Shown: piece after piece, positions 17,646 through 26,292 of the stretch
Position numbering within the stretch: the first letter of the stretch is position 1
Layout of the letters: every line of letters begins with the position of its first letter
DNA from: VBCG01 sp044226535
GTDB taxonomy: Bacteria > Pseudomonadota > Gammaproteobacteria > Burkholderiales > Casimicrobiaceae
Length of the DNA: 64,000 nucleotides
NCBI GenBank assembly: GCA_044226535.1
Contig: JBGAGT010000005.1
Span: 1 to 64,000, forward strand
Direction of reading: 5' to 3'
Translations under genes and position numbers: made by a program
Notes under the pieces: model-generated
What the model was told of the DNA's origin: nothing
What the model saw: the letters and a program-made list of their open reading frames with translations, nothing else
The model's database searches: none

Positions 17646-19505
17646 ATGGATCCCGCTCGCGCCCCGCTGCGGCTCTCGGCGATGTCGCTGCTGCCGATCC
17701 TCGCCTTCGTCGCGGCGGCGCTCGCCACCATCCTGCTCGCCGGCGGCATCGGGCCGGTCGACCGCGCGCTGGGCGACGCCATGACGCGGCTGGCCGCGCG
17801 CGGCGCGGTCGCCGACCGCGACATCATCGTCGTCGACATCGACGACCGATCGCTCGAGGCGATGGCGGGCGAGTTCGGCGTGGGCCGCTTCCCCTGGCCG
17901 CGCGCCGTGTACGGCGAGCTGGTCGACGAGCTGCGTGCGCAGAAGGCGCGCGCCATCGTGTTCGACATCGAGCTCTACGAGCCCGACCTCGTCAACCGCG
18001 AGAGCGACGCGGTGCTCAACGCCTCGCTCGCCGGCAGCGACAACGTGTTCTTTCCCATCAAGACCCTGTCGCGCATCGCCCGCGACGAAGGCGTGTTCCT
18101 GTCGCGCGTGGCGGGGGACCTGGCGCTCGAGCTCCGCGGAGACCCCGACCCTGCGGCGCGCGCCACGCTGGAGCTGCCGCTGGCGCTCGACAAGCCGGTG
18201 TGGAAGCGCACCGGCCTGATCGACTTCCTCGCCGACAGCGATGGCATCGGCCGCCGCTACTGGATCGGCGCAACCTTCGGCGGCTGGGTCGTACCTTCGC
18301 TGCCGGCGCGCGTCGCCTCGACGCTGGGCTACGCCGTGCCCCACGTCCCGTCGATCCGGCTCGCCTGGCGAGGGGACGCCATGTTCCCCCACCCTCGCGT
18401 GGCCTTTGTCGACCTGTACGAGGACATCCAGCGCGGCAAGCGCGAACGGCCCAAGGACGAGTTCGCGGGCAAGATCGTGGTGATCGGCGCGTCAGCGACC
18501 CACCTCGGCGACTTCCGCGCGACACCGGTCAGCGCGACCTATCCCGGTGTGGAGATCCTCTCCACCGCCATCGACAACCTCAAGCACGCCGACTACGTCA
18601 CCGAGGCGGGTCGCGCGCTGCCTGCGCTGGCGGCGCTGCTGCTGTTCGCGCCGATGCTGGTGGCCGAGCGCCGCCGCATGCACCTCGGGAGCATGGCCGC
18701 GATGCTCCTCGTCGCGACGCTGGTCATCGTGGGAGCGGGGTACGTCGCGCTGGTGAACGCGCGCCTGATGGTCTCGCTCGGCACGCCGCTCGCGTTCGCC
18801 TGGGTGTACTTCCTGGTCGCCACCGGCCGGGCGTTCGTCGCCGAGCAGCGCGCGCGCCTCGACCGCGAGCGCGTGCTGTCGCGCTTCCTCGACCCGCGCC
18901 TCGTCAAGCGGCTGGTCGGGGAAGGCGTTCGCGTCGAGGACTTCGGCAACGAGACGCGCACCATCACCGTGCTGTTCTCCGACATCCGCGGCTTCACGAG
19001 CTACGCCGAGTCGCGCGACGCCGGCAGCGTGGTGGCGGTGCTCAACGACTACCTGTCGCGCCAGTCGGAGACGGTGTTCCGCCACGGCGGCACGCTTGAC
19101 AAGTTCATCGGCGATGCGATCATGGCCTTCTGGAACGCGCCCACCGACGACGCCGACCATGCGTCGCACGCGGTGGCCTGCGCGAAGGACATGCTGGCGA
19201 CGCTCGAGGGGTTCAACGCGTCGCGCGGCGGCGAGGCACCGCTCGACATCGGCATCGGGATCCACACGGGGCCGGCGGTGGTCGGCTTCGTGGGCTCGGC
19301 GCGCAAGCTCGAGTACACGGCGATCGGCGACACGGTCAACCTCGCGAGCCGCATCGAAGGGGAAACGAAGGGCCGCGCGCGCCTGCTGGTCTCGGAGGCG
19401 ACGCGCAGTGCCGTGGGGGGCGACGGGTTCCGCGAGGTCGCGGTCGTCGCGGTCAAGGGCCGTGCGCAGGAGGTGCGGCTCTACACGCTGGAAGGCATCG
19501 AATGA
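17646..19505 (+). CDS. CHASE2-domain adenylate/guanylate cyclase
   Basis: This 619-residue class III cyclase has an N-terminal membrane helix (about 10-32) and a large extracytoplasmic CHASE2 sensor domain (about 40-320, with DIIVVDIDDRSLEAM and FPWPRAVYGELVD). Two or three membrane helices follow (about 320-400), then a cytoplasmic cyclase domain (about 430-600). Metal-binding Asp residues lie in LFSDIRGFTSYAE (near 445) and KFIGDAIMAFWNAP (near 489). YTAIGDTVNLASRIE is the usual downstream motif. It probably makes cAMP in response to an envelope signal. It overlaps the next gene by ATGA. Confidence 0.93.
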   Translation: MDPARAPLRLSAMSLLPILAFVAAALATILLAGGIGPVDRALGDAMTRLAARGAVADRDIIVVDIDDRSLEAMAGEFGVGRFPWPRAVYGELVDELRAQKARAIVFDIELYEPDLVNRESDAVLNASLAGSDNVFFPIKTLSRIARDEGVFLSRVAGDLALELRGDPDPAARATLELPLALDKPVWKRTGLIDFLADSDGIGRRYWIGATFGGWVVPSLPARVASTLGYAVPHVPSIRLAWRGDAMFPHPRVAFVDLYEDIQRGKRERPKDEFAGKIVVIGASATHLGDFRATPVSATYPGVEILSTAIDNLKHADYVTEAGRALPALAALLLFAPMLVAERRRMHLGSMAAMLLVATLVIVGAGYVALVNARLMVSLGTPLAFAWVYFLVATGRAFVAEQRARLDRERVLSRFLDPRLVKRLVGEGVRVEDFGNETRTITVLFSDIRGFTSYAESRDAGSVVAVLNDYLSRQSETVFRHGGTLDKFIGDAIMAFWNAPTDDADHASHAVACAKDMLATLEGFNASRGGEAPLDIGIGIHTGPAVVGFVGSARKLEYTAIGDTVNLASRIEGETKGRARLLVSEATRSAVGGDGFREVAVVAVKGRAQEVRLYTLEGIE

Positions 19506-20104
19506 ATACGAGGCACCTGCCGCCGACGTCCGCGCCGGCGGGCCCGCGCGGCCTGCGCGCCGCATCGGCGACGCGCACGCTCGCCACGCTCGCCATGCTG
19601 GCGCTGCTCGTCCCGACGGGCGCGTTCGCCGAGCCCGCGCAGACCGTGCGCGCCGTCGACCTCAAGGCCACGCCCAAGTCCGACGCGAAGACGGTGGTCG
19701 CAGTCCCCGCAGACGCGACGGTCGACATCGTCAAGCGCGAAGGCGCCTGGGTGCAGCTCAAGTCGGGCAAGTCCACCGGCTGGGCCAAGCTCTTCGACGT
19801 GCGCGTGACGCCGGTCGCGGGTGCTGCGCCGGCGAAGAAGGGCAACGCGGCCGCCGAGACGCTCGGCCTCGCCATGGGCACGCGCGGCGCGAGCGTCACC
19901 ACCGGCGTGCGCGGCCTCGACGCCGACATGCTCGCCAAGGCCACGCCCAACGCGCAGGCCTTCGCCAAGCTCGAAAGCTACGCGCGCAGCAAGGACCAGG
20001 CGACGGCCTTCGCCAGGGCCGGCAAGCTCGCCACGCGCGACGTGGCCTTCGTCGACGCCGACGGCAAGGTGGCGGCGCTGACGCCGGCGGGGGTGCCCAA
20101 GTGA
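19502..20104 (+). CDS. Secreted bacterial SH3-domain protein
   Basis: This 200-residue protein has a long signal peptide (cleavage after AFA, about residue 43). A bacterial SH3 domain follows (about 45-103: VRAVDLKATPKSDAKTVVAV, then GAWVQLKSGKSTGWAKLFDV), likely binding peptidoglycan or protein in the periplasm. The remaining 95 residues are a conserved-looking but unassigned region. It is translationally coupled on both sides: its start overlaps the cyclase stop and its stop overlaps the next GTG start. Confidence 0.88.
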   Translation: MNTRHLPPTSAPAGPRGLRAASATRTLATLAMLALLVPTGAFAEPAQTVRAVDLKATPKSDAKTVVAVPADATVDIVKREGAWVQLKSGKSTGWAKLFDVRVTPVAGAAPAKKGNAAAETLGLAMGTRGASVTTGVRGLDADMLAKATPNAQAFAKLESYARSKDQATAFARAGKLATRDVAFVDADGKVAALTPAGVPK

Positions 20105-21033
20105 GCGCGCGGCCAACCAAACGGCTTCACCAGCTCGGCGCCACGCTCGGCCTCCTGGCCGCGCTGCTGTTGCCGGCGGGCTGCGCGACCACCGGCGGTG
20201 GCGGCGCCCCGGCGCCCACCGGCACCGACATCGTCAAGTCAGCGCTGGGCGGCTTCTCGGTGGGCGGCATCAACGTCGGCGCGGCCGCCGGCGCGGTCAC
20301 CAGCGCGCACGAGGCCTACCGCGAGATCCCCGAGGACGAGGAAATCGTCATGGGTCGCGACATCGCCGCGGGGCTCCTCGGCGCCGCGCCGCTCGCCACG
20401 TCCAGCGAGCAGCAGATCTACGTCAACAACGTCGGGCGGTGGCTGGCCCTGCACTCGCCGCGTCCCGACCTGCCCTGGCATTTCGGCATCCTCGACGCCG
20501 ACACCGTGAATGCCTTCGCGACGCCCGGCGGCAACGTGTTCGTCTCGCGCGGCCTCCTGCTGCGCGTGCACAGCGAGGCCGAGCTCGCCGGCATCCTCGC
20601 GCACGAGATCTCGCACGTGGCGATGAAGCACCACCTCAACGACATCCAGAAGAACGCGCAGAAGAACCTGGCCCTCGACCTCGCGTCGCTGAAAAGCGGC
20701 GGGCTCGCCGGCGAGGCCGCGCGCGCGGTGGCGCGGGTGGGGCTCGAAGGCTACGTGCGCGGCCTCTCCCGCGAGGACGAGCTCGCCGCCGACCGCATGG
20801 GCGTGGTGATCGCGGCGCGCGCGGGCTACGAGCCCTATGGCCTCGTGGCGGTGCTGCAGTCGCTGGCGTCGATGCCCCAGGACGACGCGGCGCTGGGCTT
20901 CTTCCTCAAGACCCACCCCGCGCCCGCCGACCGCATCGGCGCGCTCGAAAAGGCGATGCCGCCGTCCTTCGAGGCGTGGTCGCTGCCCAACCCGGCGCTG
21001 GCGCGCTTCAATCGCACGTTCCCGCAAAAGTAA
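20101..21033 (+). CDS. M48-family metalloprotease lipoprotein
   Basis: This 310-residue protein has a lipobox (LLPAGC, Cys28) and a zinc-protease domain with HEISHVAMKHH at about residues 169-179 and the third ligand in EDELAADRMG near residue 226. This matches periplasmic Zn proteases of the LoiP/BepA group but without TPR repeats. The start is GTG at 20101, overlapping the stop of the SH3 gene (GTGA), which fixes it. With the SH3 protein and the CHASE2 cyclase it forms a coupled envelope-sensing and quality-control operon (inference). Confidence 0.9.
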   Translation: MSARPTKRLHQLGATLGLLAALLLPAGCATTGGGGAPAPTGTDIVKSALGGFSVGGINVGAAAGAVTSAHEAYREIPEDEEIVMGRDIAAGLLGAAPLATSSEQQIYVNNVGRWLALHSPRPDLPWHFGILDADTVNAFATPGGNVFVSRGLLLRVHSEAELAGILAHEISHVAMKHHLNDIQKNAQKNLALDLASLKSGGLAGEAARAVARVGLEGYVRGLSREDELAADRMGVVIAARAGYEPYGLVAVLQSLASMPQDDAALGFFLKTHPAPADRIGALEKAMPPSFEAWSLPNPALARFNRTFPQK

Positions 21034-21055
21034 GCGCTCGCACTCGGCAACCCTG

Positions 21056-21207
21056 GTCATTCCCGCGAAAGCGGGAACCCACCCGCCGTCATTCCCGCGA
21101 AAGCGGGAACCCACCCGCCGTCATTCCCGCGAAAGCGGGAACCCACCCGCCGTCATTCCCGCGAAAGCGGGACCCCATGGGTCCCCGCTTTCGCGGGGAT
21201 GACGGGC
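21056..21207. repeat. Array of dyad repeats at 32-bp period
   Basis: Four direct copies of gtcattcccgcgaaagcggg start at 21056, 21088, 21120 and 21152 with an exact 32-bp period, followed by one inverted copy at about 21180-21207. The spacer (aacccacccgcc) is the same in every unit, so this is a tandem REP-like array rather than CRISPR. It lies between the M48 gene and the M16 gene. Confidence 0.93.
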
Positions 21208-21327
21208 GCCCGCATTCCGTCGCGGCCCGGGTCCTTCCATCCCGGCGGGCTCCGCTTTGTCACCCACCTGCGTTGCCCGGCGGGGCATGCCTATACTTGC
21301 CGATTGTCCCTTTCGTCCCCAACTCCC

Positions 21328-24069
21328 ATGCTTGCCGGTCGACTTTCCCGTGCGGCGCTCGCCGCCGCCTCCTTCATGATCGCCACCTTCGCCGTCGCCG
21401 CCACCGCCGCGTTGCCGCCCGGGGTCACCCAGGGGCCCAGCGTCGAGGGCGTCACCCAGTTCCAGCTCGCCAACGGCCTGCGCGTCGTGCTGTTCCCCGA
21501 CGCCACCAAGCCGACCACGACGGTGAACGTGACCTACCTCGTCGGCTCGCGCTTCGAGAACTACGGCGAGACGGGGATGGCGCACCTGCTGGAGCACATG
21601 CTGTTCAAGGGCACGCCGTCGAACCCCAGCGTGTTCACCGAGCTCGGCCGCCGCGGCATGCGCTTCAACGGCACGACCTGGTACGACCGCACCAATTACT
21701 TCGAGACCTTCGCCGCCAACGACGCGAACCTCGACTGGGCGCTGAAGATGGAGTCCGAGCGCATGACCCAGTCGGGCTTCACCAAGGCCGAGCTCGACAG
21801 CGAGATGACGGTGGTGCGCAACGAGTTCGAGCGCGGCGAGAACGATCCCAGCCGCGTGCTCTCGCAGCGCGTCGAGGCCGTCGCCTACGACTGGCACAAC
21901 TACGGCCACAGCACCATCGGCGCGCGCTCCGACATCGAGAACGTCCCGTTCGAGAACCTGCGCGCGTTCTACAGCCGGTACTACCAGCCCGACAACGCCG
22001 TGGTGGTCGTCGCCGGCAAGTTCGACCCCGACAAGACGCTCGAGCTCATCGCGCGCTACTTCGGCGCGATCCCCAGGCCCACGCGCGTGCTCGCCCGCGA
22101 GTACACCGCCGAGCCGGTGCAGGACGGCGAGCGCAGCGTGACCATCCGTCGCGTGGGCAGCCAGCAGCTCGTGCAGGTGCTGTTCCGCGCGCCCGCGGGC
22201 TCGTCGAAGGACGCTGCCGCGATGGCCGCGCTGACGTCGATCATGACCACGGCGCCGGGCGGCCGCCTGTACAAGTCGCTGGTCGAGGCCAAGAAGGCTT
22301 CGACCGTAAGCGGCTATTTCTACACCCTCCACGACCCCGGCATGGTCAACTTCGAGGCCGAGGTGGCGCTCACCGACCCGATCGCCGCCGCGCGCGACGC
22401 CATGGTCGCGACGCTCACGGGGGTGCGCGACACGCCGATCACCGACATCGAGCTCAACCGCGCCCGCGCCAAGTTCGTCAAGGAATTCAACGACACCATC
22501 AACGACCCGCAGCGCTTCGGCGTGCGCGTCTCGGAATCGATCGCGCAGGGCGACTGGCGCCTGATGTTCATCAACCGCGACGAGTGGCGCAGCCTCAAGG
22601 CCGCGGACGTGACGCGCGTGGCCGGCGAGTACTTCAAGCCCGCCAACATGGTGGTCGGCCTGTTCCTCCCCGACGCCAAGCCCGACCGCGCGCCCGCCTC
22701 GCAGCCCGTCGACGTCGCCGCGCTGGTGGCCAACTACAAAGGCGACAGCGCCGTGGCCGCGGGCGAGGCCTTCGACACCTCGATCGCCAACCTCGAGTCG
22801 CGCACCGAACGCCTCGTGCTACCCAACGGCATGAAGGTCGCGCTGCTGCCGCGCAAGACGCGCGGTGCCACGGTCAACGTCTCGTTGCGCATGAACCTCG
22901 GCGACGAGAAGACGCTGTTCGGCAAGGACGCGCTCGCCTCGGCCACCGCCGAGATGCTCACCAAGGGCACGCAGAAGCGCAGCCGCCAGGACTTCGACGA
23001 CGCGCTCGACGGCATGCTCGGCAAGCTGCATTTCTCCGGGGACGGCCAGGTGGTCTCGGCGCAGGGCCAGACCGTGCGCGCGTCGCTGCCTGACTTCCTG
23101 GCGCTGATGGCAGAGGCCGTGCGCAGCCCGCGTTTCGACGCGGACGAAGCCGGCAAGATGACGCGGGAATGGCTGGCGTCCGTCGAGCAGGGCCGCACCG
23201 ACCCCGAGGCGATCGCCGCGCGCGAGATCCAGCGCGTCAACAACCCGTATCCCAAGGGCGACCTGCGCTACCAGCCGACGATCGACGAGGAAGTCGCCGA
23301 CATCAAGTCGGTCACGCCCGGCGCCATGAAGGCCTTCCACGACCAGTTCTACGGCGCCTCCAATGCCGAGATCGCGGTGGTCGGGGACTTCGACGCGTCG
23401 GTGGTGAAGAAGCAGCTGGCCGAGCTCTATGGCGACTGGAAGGCGGCCGCCGCGTATGCGCGCATCCCGCGCCCGATGGTCCCGAACAAGGGCCAGACCA
23501 TCAGCATCGAGACGCCCGACAAGTCGAACGCCACCATGCGCGCCGCGCTCGCGGTGCCGATGAACGACCTGTCGAAGGACATCGCGCCGCTGCTCGTGGC
23601 GACGCGCGCGCTCGGCGCCGGCACCGACTCGCGCATCTTCCTGCGCGTGCGCGTCAAGGATGGCCTCGCCTACGGCGTGGGCCTGGTGGCGCGCCCCGCG
23701 TCGATCGACCTCAACACGGGGATGATCGGCTACGCGATCTTCGCGCCGCAGAACAAGGCACGCGTGCAGACGGGCTACGGCGAGGAGATCGACCGCGCCC
23801 TGAAGGACGGCTTCACCGACGCCGAGATCGCGTCGGCGAAGAAGGCGCTGCTGGAATCCCGCGTGCTGCCGCGCGCGGACGACGCGGCGCTCGCGGGTTC
23901 GCTCACCGACCAAGCCTGGCTCGGCCGCACCTGGAAGGAAGCCGGCGCGCTCGACGCCGACATCGCCGCGGTGACCCCCGCCTCGGCCGCGGCCGCGCTG
24001 CGCAGCTACATCAAGCCGGGCGACATCGCCTACGTCTACGCCGGCGACTTCGCCAACGCGAAGAAGTAA
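21328..24069 (+). CDS. Secreted M16-family zinc peptidase (two-domain)
   Basis: This 913-residue protein has an N-terminal signal peptide (about 1-28). Its active M16 half carries the inverted zinc motif HLLEH at about residues 86-90 with a downstream Glu in TVVRNEFERGEN. Two inactive-looking M16 C-domains and an N-like domain lacking HxxEH follow, starting near residue 490 (ERLVLPNGMKVALLPRKT). Both peptidasin halves are thus in one chain, as in pitrilysin-type periplasmic peptidases. The start at 21328 was chosen because the signal peptide begins there; the reading frame extends upstream into repeats. Confidence 0.92.
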   Translation: MLAGRLSRAALAAASFMIATFAVAATAALPPGVTQGPSVEGVTQFQLANGLRVVLFPDATKPTTTVNVTYLVGSRFENYGETGMAHLLEHMLFKGTPSNPSVFTELGRRGMRFNGTTWYDRTNYFETFAANDANLDWALKMESERMTQSGFTKAELDSEMTVVRNEFERGENDPSRVLSQRVEAVAYDWHNYGHSTIGARSDIENVPFENLRAFYSRYYQPDNAVVVVAGKFDPDKTLELIARYFGAIPRPTRVLAREYTAEPVQDGERSVTIRRVGSQQLVQVLFRAPAGSSKDAAAMAALTSIMTTAPGGRLYKSLVEAKKASTVSGYFYTLHDPGMVNFEAEVALTDPIAAARDAMVATLTGVRDTPITDIELNRARAKFVKEFNDTINDPQRFGVRVSESIAQGDWRLMFINRDEWRSLKAADVTRVAGEYFKPANMVVGLFLPDAKPDRAPASQPVDVAALVANYKGDSAVAAGEAFDTSIANLESRTERLVLPNGMKVALLPRKTRGATVNVSLRMNLGDEKTLFGKDALASATAEMLTKGTQKRSRQDFDDALDGMLGKLHFSGDGQVVSAQGQTVRASLPDFLALMAEAVRSPRFDADEAGKMTREWLASVEQGRTDPEAIAAREIQRVNNPYPKGDLRYQPTIDEEVADIKSVTPGAMKAFHDQFYGASNAEIAVVGDFDASVVKKQLAELYGDWKAAAAYARIPRPMVPNKGQTISIETPDKSNATMRAALAVPMNDLSKDIAPLLVATRALGAGTDSRIFLRVRVKDGLAYGVGLVARPASIDLNTGMIGYAIFAPQNKARVQTGYGEEIDRALKDGFTDAEIASAKKALLESRVLPRADDAALAGSLTDQAWLGRTWKEAGALDADIAAVTPASAAAALRSYIKPGDIAYVYAGDFANAKK

Positions 24070-24110
24070 CGATCGACTCCCGGGCGAGGCGCTACCATGG
24101 TGCCTCGTCC

Positions 24111-25052
24111 GTGACCCCGCCTGCTTCCCCCCACTCGCCGCGCACGTCGATCCGCCCCGCGGACCTCGGCTGGATCCTCGCCGTGGTCGCGGCCTGGGGC
24201 TTCGCCTTCGTCCCCATCCGCGTCGCGCTCGACGAAGTCCCTCCGTTCGCGCTGGCCGCGCTGCGCTTCTTCTTCGCCGCGATGCCGGCGATATTCTTCC
24301 TGCGGCGGCCCGCGATGCCGTGGCGCTACATCGCGGGCTACGGCATCGCCATTGGGGCGGTGCAGTTCGGCCTCCTGTTCCTCGGCGTCGCGCTCGGCAT
24401 GCCGGTCGGCCTCTCCTCGCTGGTCATCCAGGTGCAGGTGTTCTTCACCATCGCGCTGGCGGTCGCCTTCGCCGGCGACCGGCTCGCCGCCGCGAGCGTC
24501 GTGGGCGGTGCGATCGCGGCGCTGGGCATCGTCGTGCTCGCGGCCTACAAGCTGATGGAGGGCATGACGGCCACGTTCGCGGGCTTCGCCTGCGTCGTCG
24601 CCGCGGGCCTGGCCTGGGGCGTGGGCAACGTCATCGCCAAGAAGGCCGGGCAGCGCTACCGCCCCGACATGCTCGCCATGGTGGTGTGGTCGAGCATCGT
24701 GCCGGTGCTTCCGCTGGCGATCGTCGCGTGGCTGTTCGAGGGCGGTACTTCGGCGGTACAGGCAGTGGCGAACGCGTCGTGGAAAGCCTGGGCCTGCGTG
24801 CTGGTGATGTCCTGGGGCGCGACGCTGTTCGGCTTCGGCTCCTGGGCCGCACTGATGCATCGCTACTCGGCCGCGCTGGTCTCGCCCTTCGCGCTGCTGA
24901 TCCCCATCTTCGGCATGGCCTTCGCCGCGCTGCTGCTCGGCGAGCGCCTGGCACCCATGCAGTTCGCCGGCGCGGCGCTGGTGTTCGCGGGGTTGCTGGT
25001 GAACGTGTTCGGACAGCGGGCGTGGCGGGTGCTGGCGCACCGCGCGCGGTAG
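24111..25052 (+). CDS. EamA/DMT-superfamily transporter
   Basis: This 313-residue inner-membrane protein has about ten membrane helices in two EamA repeats (about 18-150 and 160-300). The opening LGWILAVVAAWGFAFVPIRVALDEVPP and the late FALLIPIFGMAFAALLLGERL are family signatures and closest to amino-acid-metabolite exporters such as YdeD/EamA. The start is GTG at 24111; the nearby ATG at 24097 is out of frame. The substrate is unknown. It lies 41 nt after the M16 gene. Confidence 0.88.
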   Translation: MTPPASPHSPRTSIRPADLGWILAVVAAWGFAFVPIRVALDEVPPFALAALRFFFAAMPAIFFLRRPAMPWRYIAGYGIAIGAVQFGLLFLGVALGMPVGLSSLVIQVQVFFTIALAVAFAGDRLAAASVVGGAIAALGIVVLAAYKLMEGMTATFAGFACVVAAGLAWGVGNVIAKKAGQRYRPDMLAMVVWSSIVPVLPLAIVAWLFEGGTSAVQAVANASWKAWACVLVMSWGATLFGFGSWAALMHRYSAALVSPFALLIPIFGMAFAALLLGERLAPMQFAGAALVFAGLLVNVFGQRAWRVLAHRAR

Positions 25053-25101
25053 CCGGCGGCACGGCGATACGCGCGAGCAGGTCAACGTCGATTCTGGTCC
25101 C

Positions 25102-26052
25102 TCATCGGTGCCGATGGGTCCTTCTGAGCGTCTCCGACGGCAACTCTCCGAAGAGCGCCCCGTACTCCCCCGAGAACCGTCCCCAATCCCAGACGCCGAG
25201 GCGGGACACGACATCCGTCACTCGAAGGCCATCGCCACTCGCGCGGGTGAGTTCACGACGAACCGCGTTGAGCAACCGGAGCCGAAGGTAGTGCTTCGGG
25301 CTGACGCCTAGTTGCTCGGCGAACGCGTTGTGAAGCGTCCGGTGGGAAACGCCCGCCACCTTCGCGAGATCGTGCAGGGACGGCCTCCGATCGGCTTCGT
25401 CTTCGAGCCACTGGTCCACCAGCTGGATAATCCCGGCTCGCGAAATCCGACGCCTTCCCGCGCGCGTCGGGATCCCCGGGCTTTCCGACGAGGTTCCAAG
25501 CAACGTGCGCGCCGCAGCCACCAGGCGGTCTGCGGCGTCCTTCCGGCCGAGCGGGTTCGCGTCGAAAGCGCCAGTCATCGCGGCGCCAGCGACTTGCATG
25601 AGCGTGTGCCGGAACCTCGATCGAGCGACGGTCGCCGACTTGATCAAGCCGCAAGGCAGCGAAGGAAGCGCTCGCTCGTCCGCCGTCGTGCGCAGCAACC
25701 GCGATGTGGGAATCAGCGCCGAGATCCATTCCACGGCATCCAGCGACGTGACGCGAATCTGATGCGCCCTCGGGACGACCATCACGCTGCCGGGATCGAA
25801 GGCCGCCCCGTTGCCGATCATGCCCCCCGTCGCAGCGACACAGACCATCAGCCCTACGACTTCAAGATCGATGGCGCCTTCGAAGACGCATGGCCCTCCG
25901 TCACGCGCCCAGCGTACTGACACGCCATCGAGGTCGATCCAGGCACTTTCCCAGCGTTGCCGTGCACGCTTCAGCGCAAAGACGCTCAGGTCGCGATGAC
26001 CTAGCGAAGCCGCGTATTCCTCGAACGAGTGAAAGCGCTGTCGTAGCAGCAT
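25102..26052 (-). CDS. AraC/XylS-family transcriptional regulator
   Basis: This 316-residue protein has an N-terminal sensing region and a C-terminal double helix-turn-helix (about 215-312: SLHDLAKVAGVSHRTLHNAF, then EQLGVSPKHYLRLRLLNAVR). The N-terminal layout with FHSFEEYAASL is shared with EutR-type members. It diverges from the DUF1254 gene across 240 nt and is a candidate regulator of it. The region is visibly less GC-rich than its flanks. Confidence 0.88.
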   Translation of the reverse strand: MLLRQRFHSFEEYAASLGHRDLSVFALKRARQRWESAWIDLDGVSVRWARDGGPCVFEGAIDLEVVGLMVCVAATGGMIGNGAAFDPGSVMVVPRAHQIRVTSLDAVEWISALIPTSRLLRTTADERALPSLPCGLIKSATVARSRFRHTLMQVAGAAMTGAFDANPLGRKDAADRLVAAARTLLGTSSESPGIPTRAGRRRISRAGIIQLVDQWLEDEADRRPSLHDLAKVAGVSHRTLHNAFAEQLGVSPKHYLRLRLLNAVRRELTRASGDGLRVTDVVSRLGVWDWGRFSGEYGALFGELPSETLRRTHRHR

Positions 26053-26292
26053 CGATAGGCGGCGGTCGGCTGAATATTTGCCAGATTCGAATAGTATCCC
26101 CCATGAGCGCGGTATAGGCTGGTACGCCGAAGCGTGGGCCCGAGGGAAGCCGGTGCTTCACGATGCCGGCGCGCGACTTCGAACACACGCCGGCGCAGCG
26201 GCGACGCCGCCTGCGAGCAAGAGCATGCGTCATGCCGCTTGGCGCACTCGATGCGAGCATGCACCTGCACCCTCCAGGACTGGACGGACAGC
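26053..26292. other. Divergent intergenic region between AraC regulator and DUF1254 gene
   Basis: This 240-nt stretch separates two divergent starts. I see AT-richer segments such as gaatatttgccagattcgaatag (26070-26094) suited to promoter or operator sites, but no clean -35/-10 pair and no obvious palindrome. No RNA gene was recognised. Confidence 0.4.

Noticed and set aside
21056..21207. Possible CRISPR array
   Set aside because: The period is 32 bp but the spacer sequence is identical in each unit and the repeats are REP-like hairpins.
21292..21297. Promoter TATACT before the M16 peptidase
   Set aside because: No -35 box at acceptable spacing was found.
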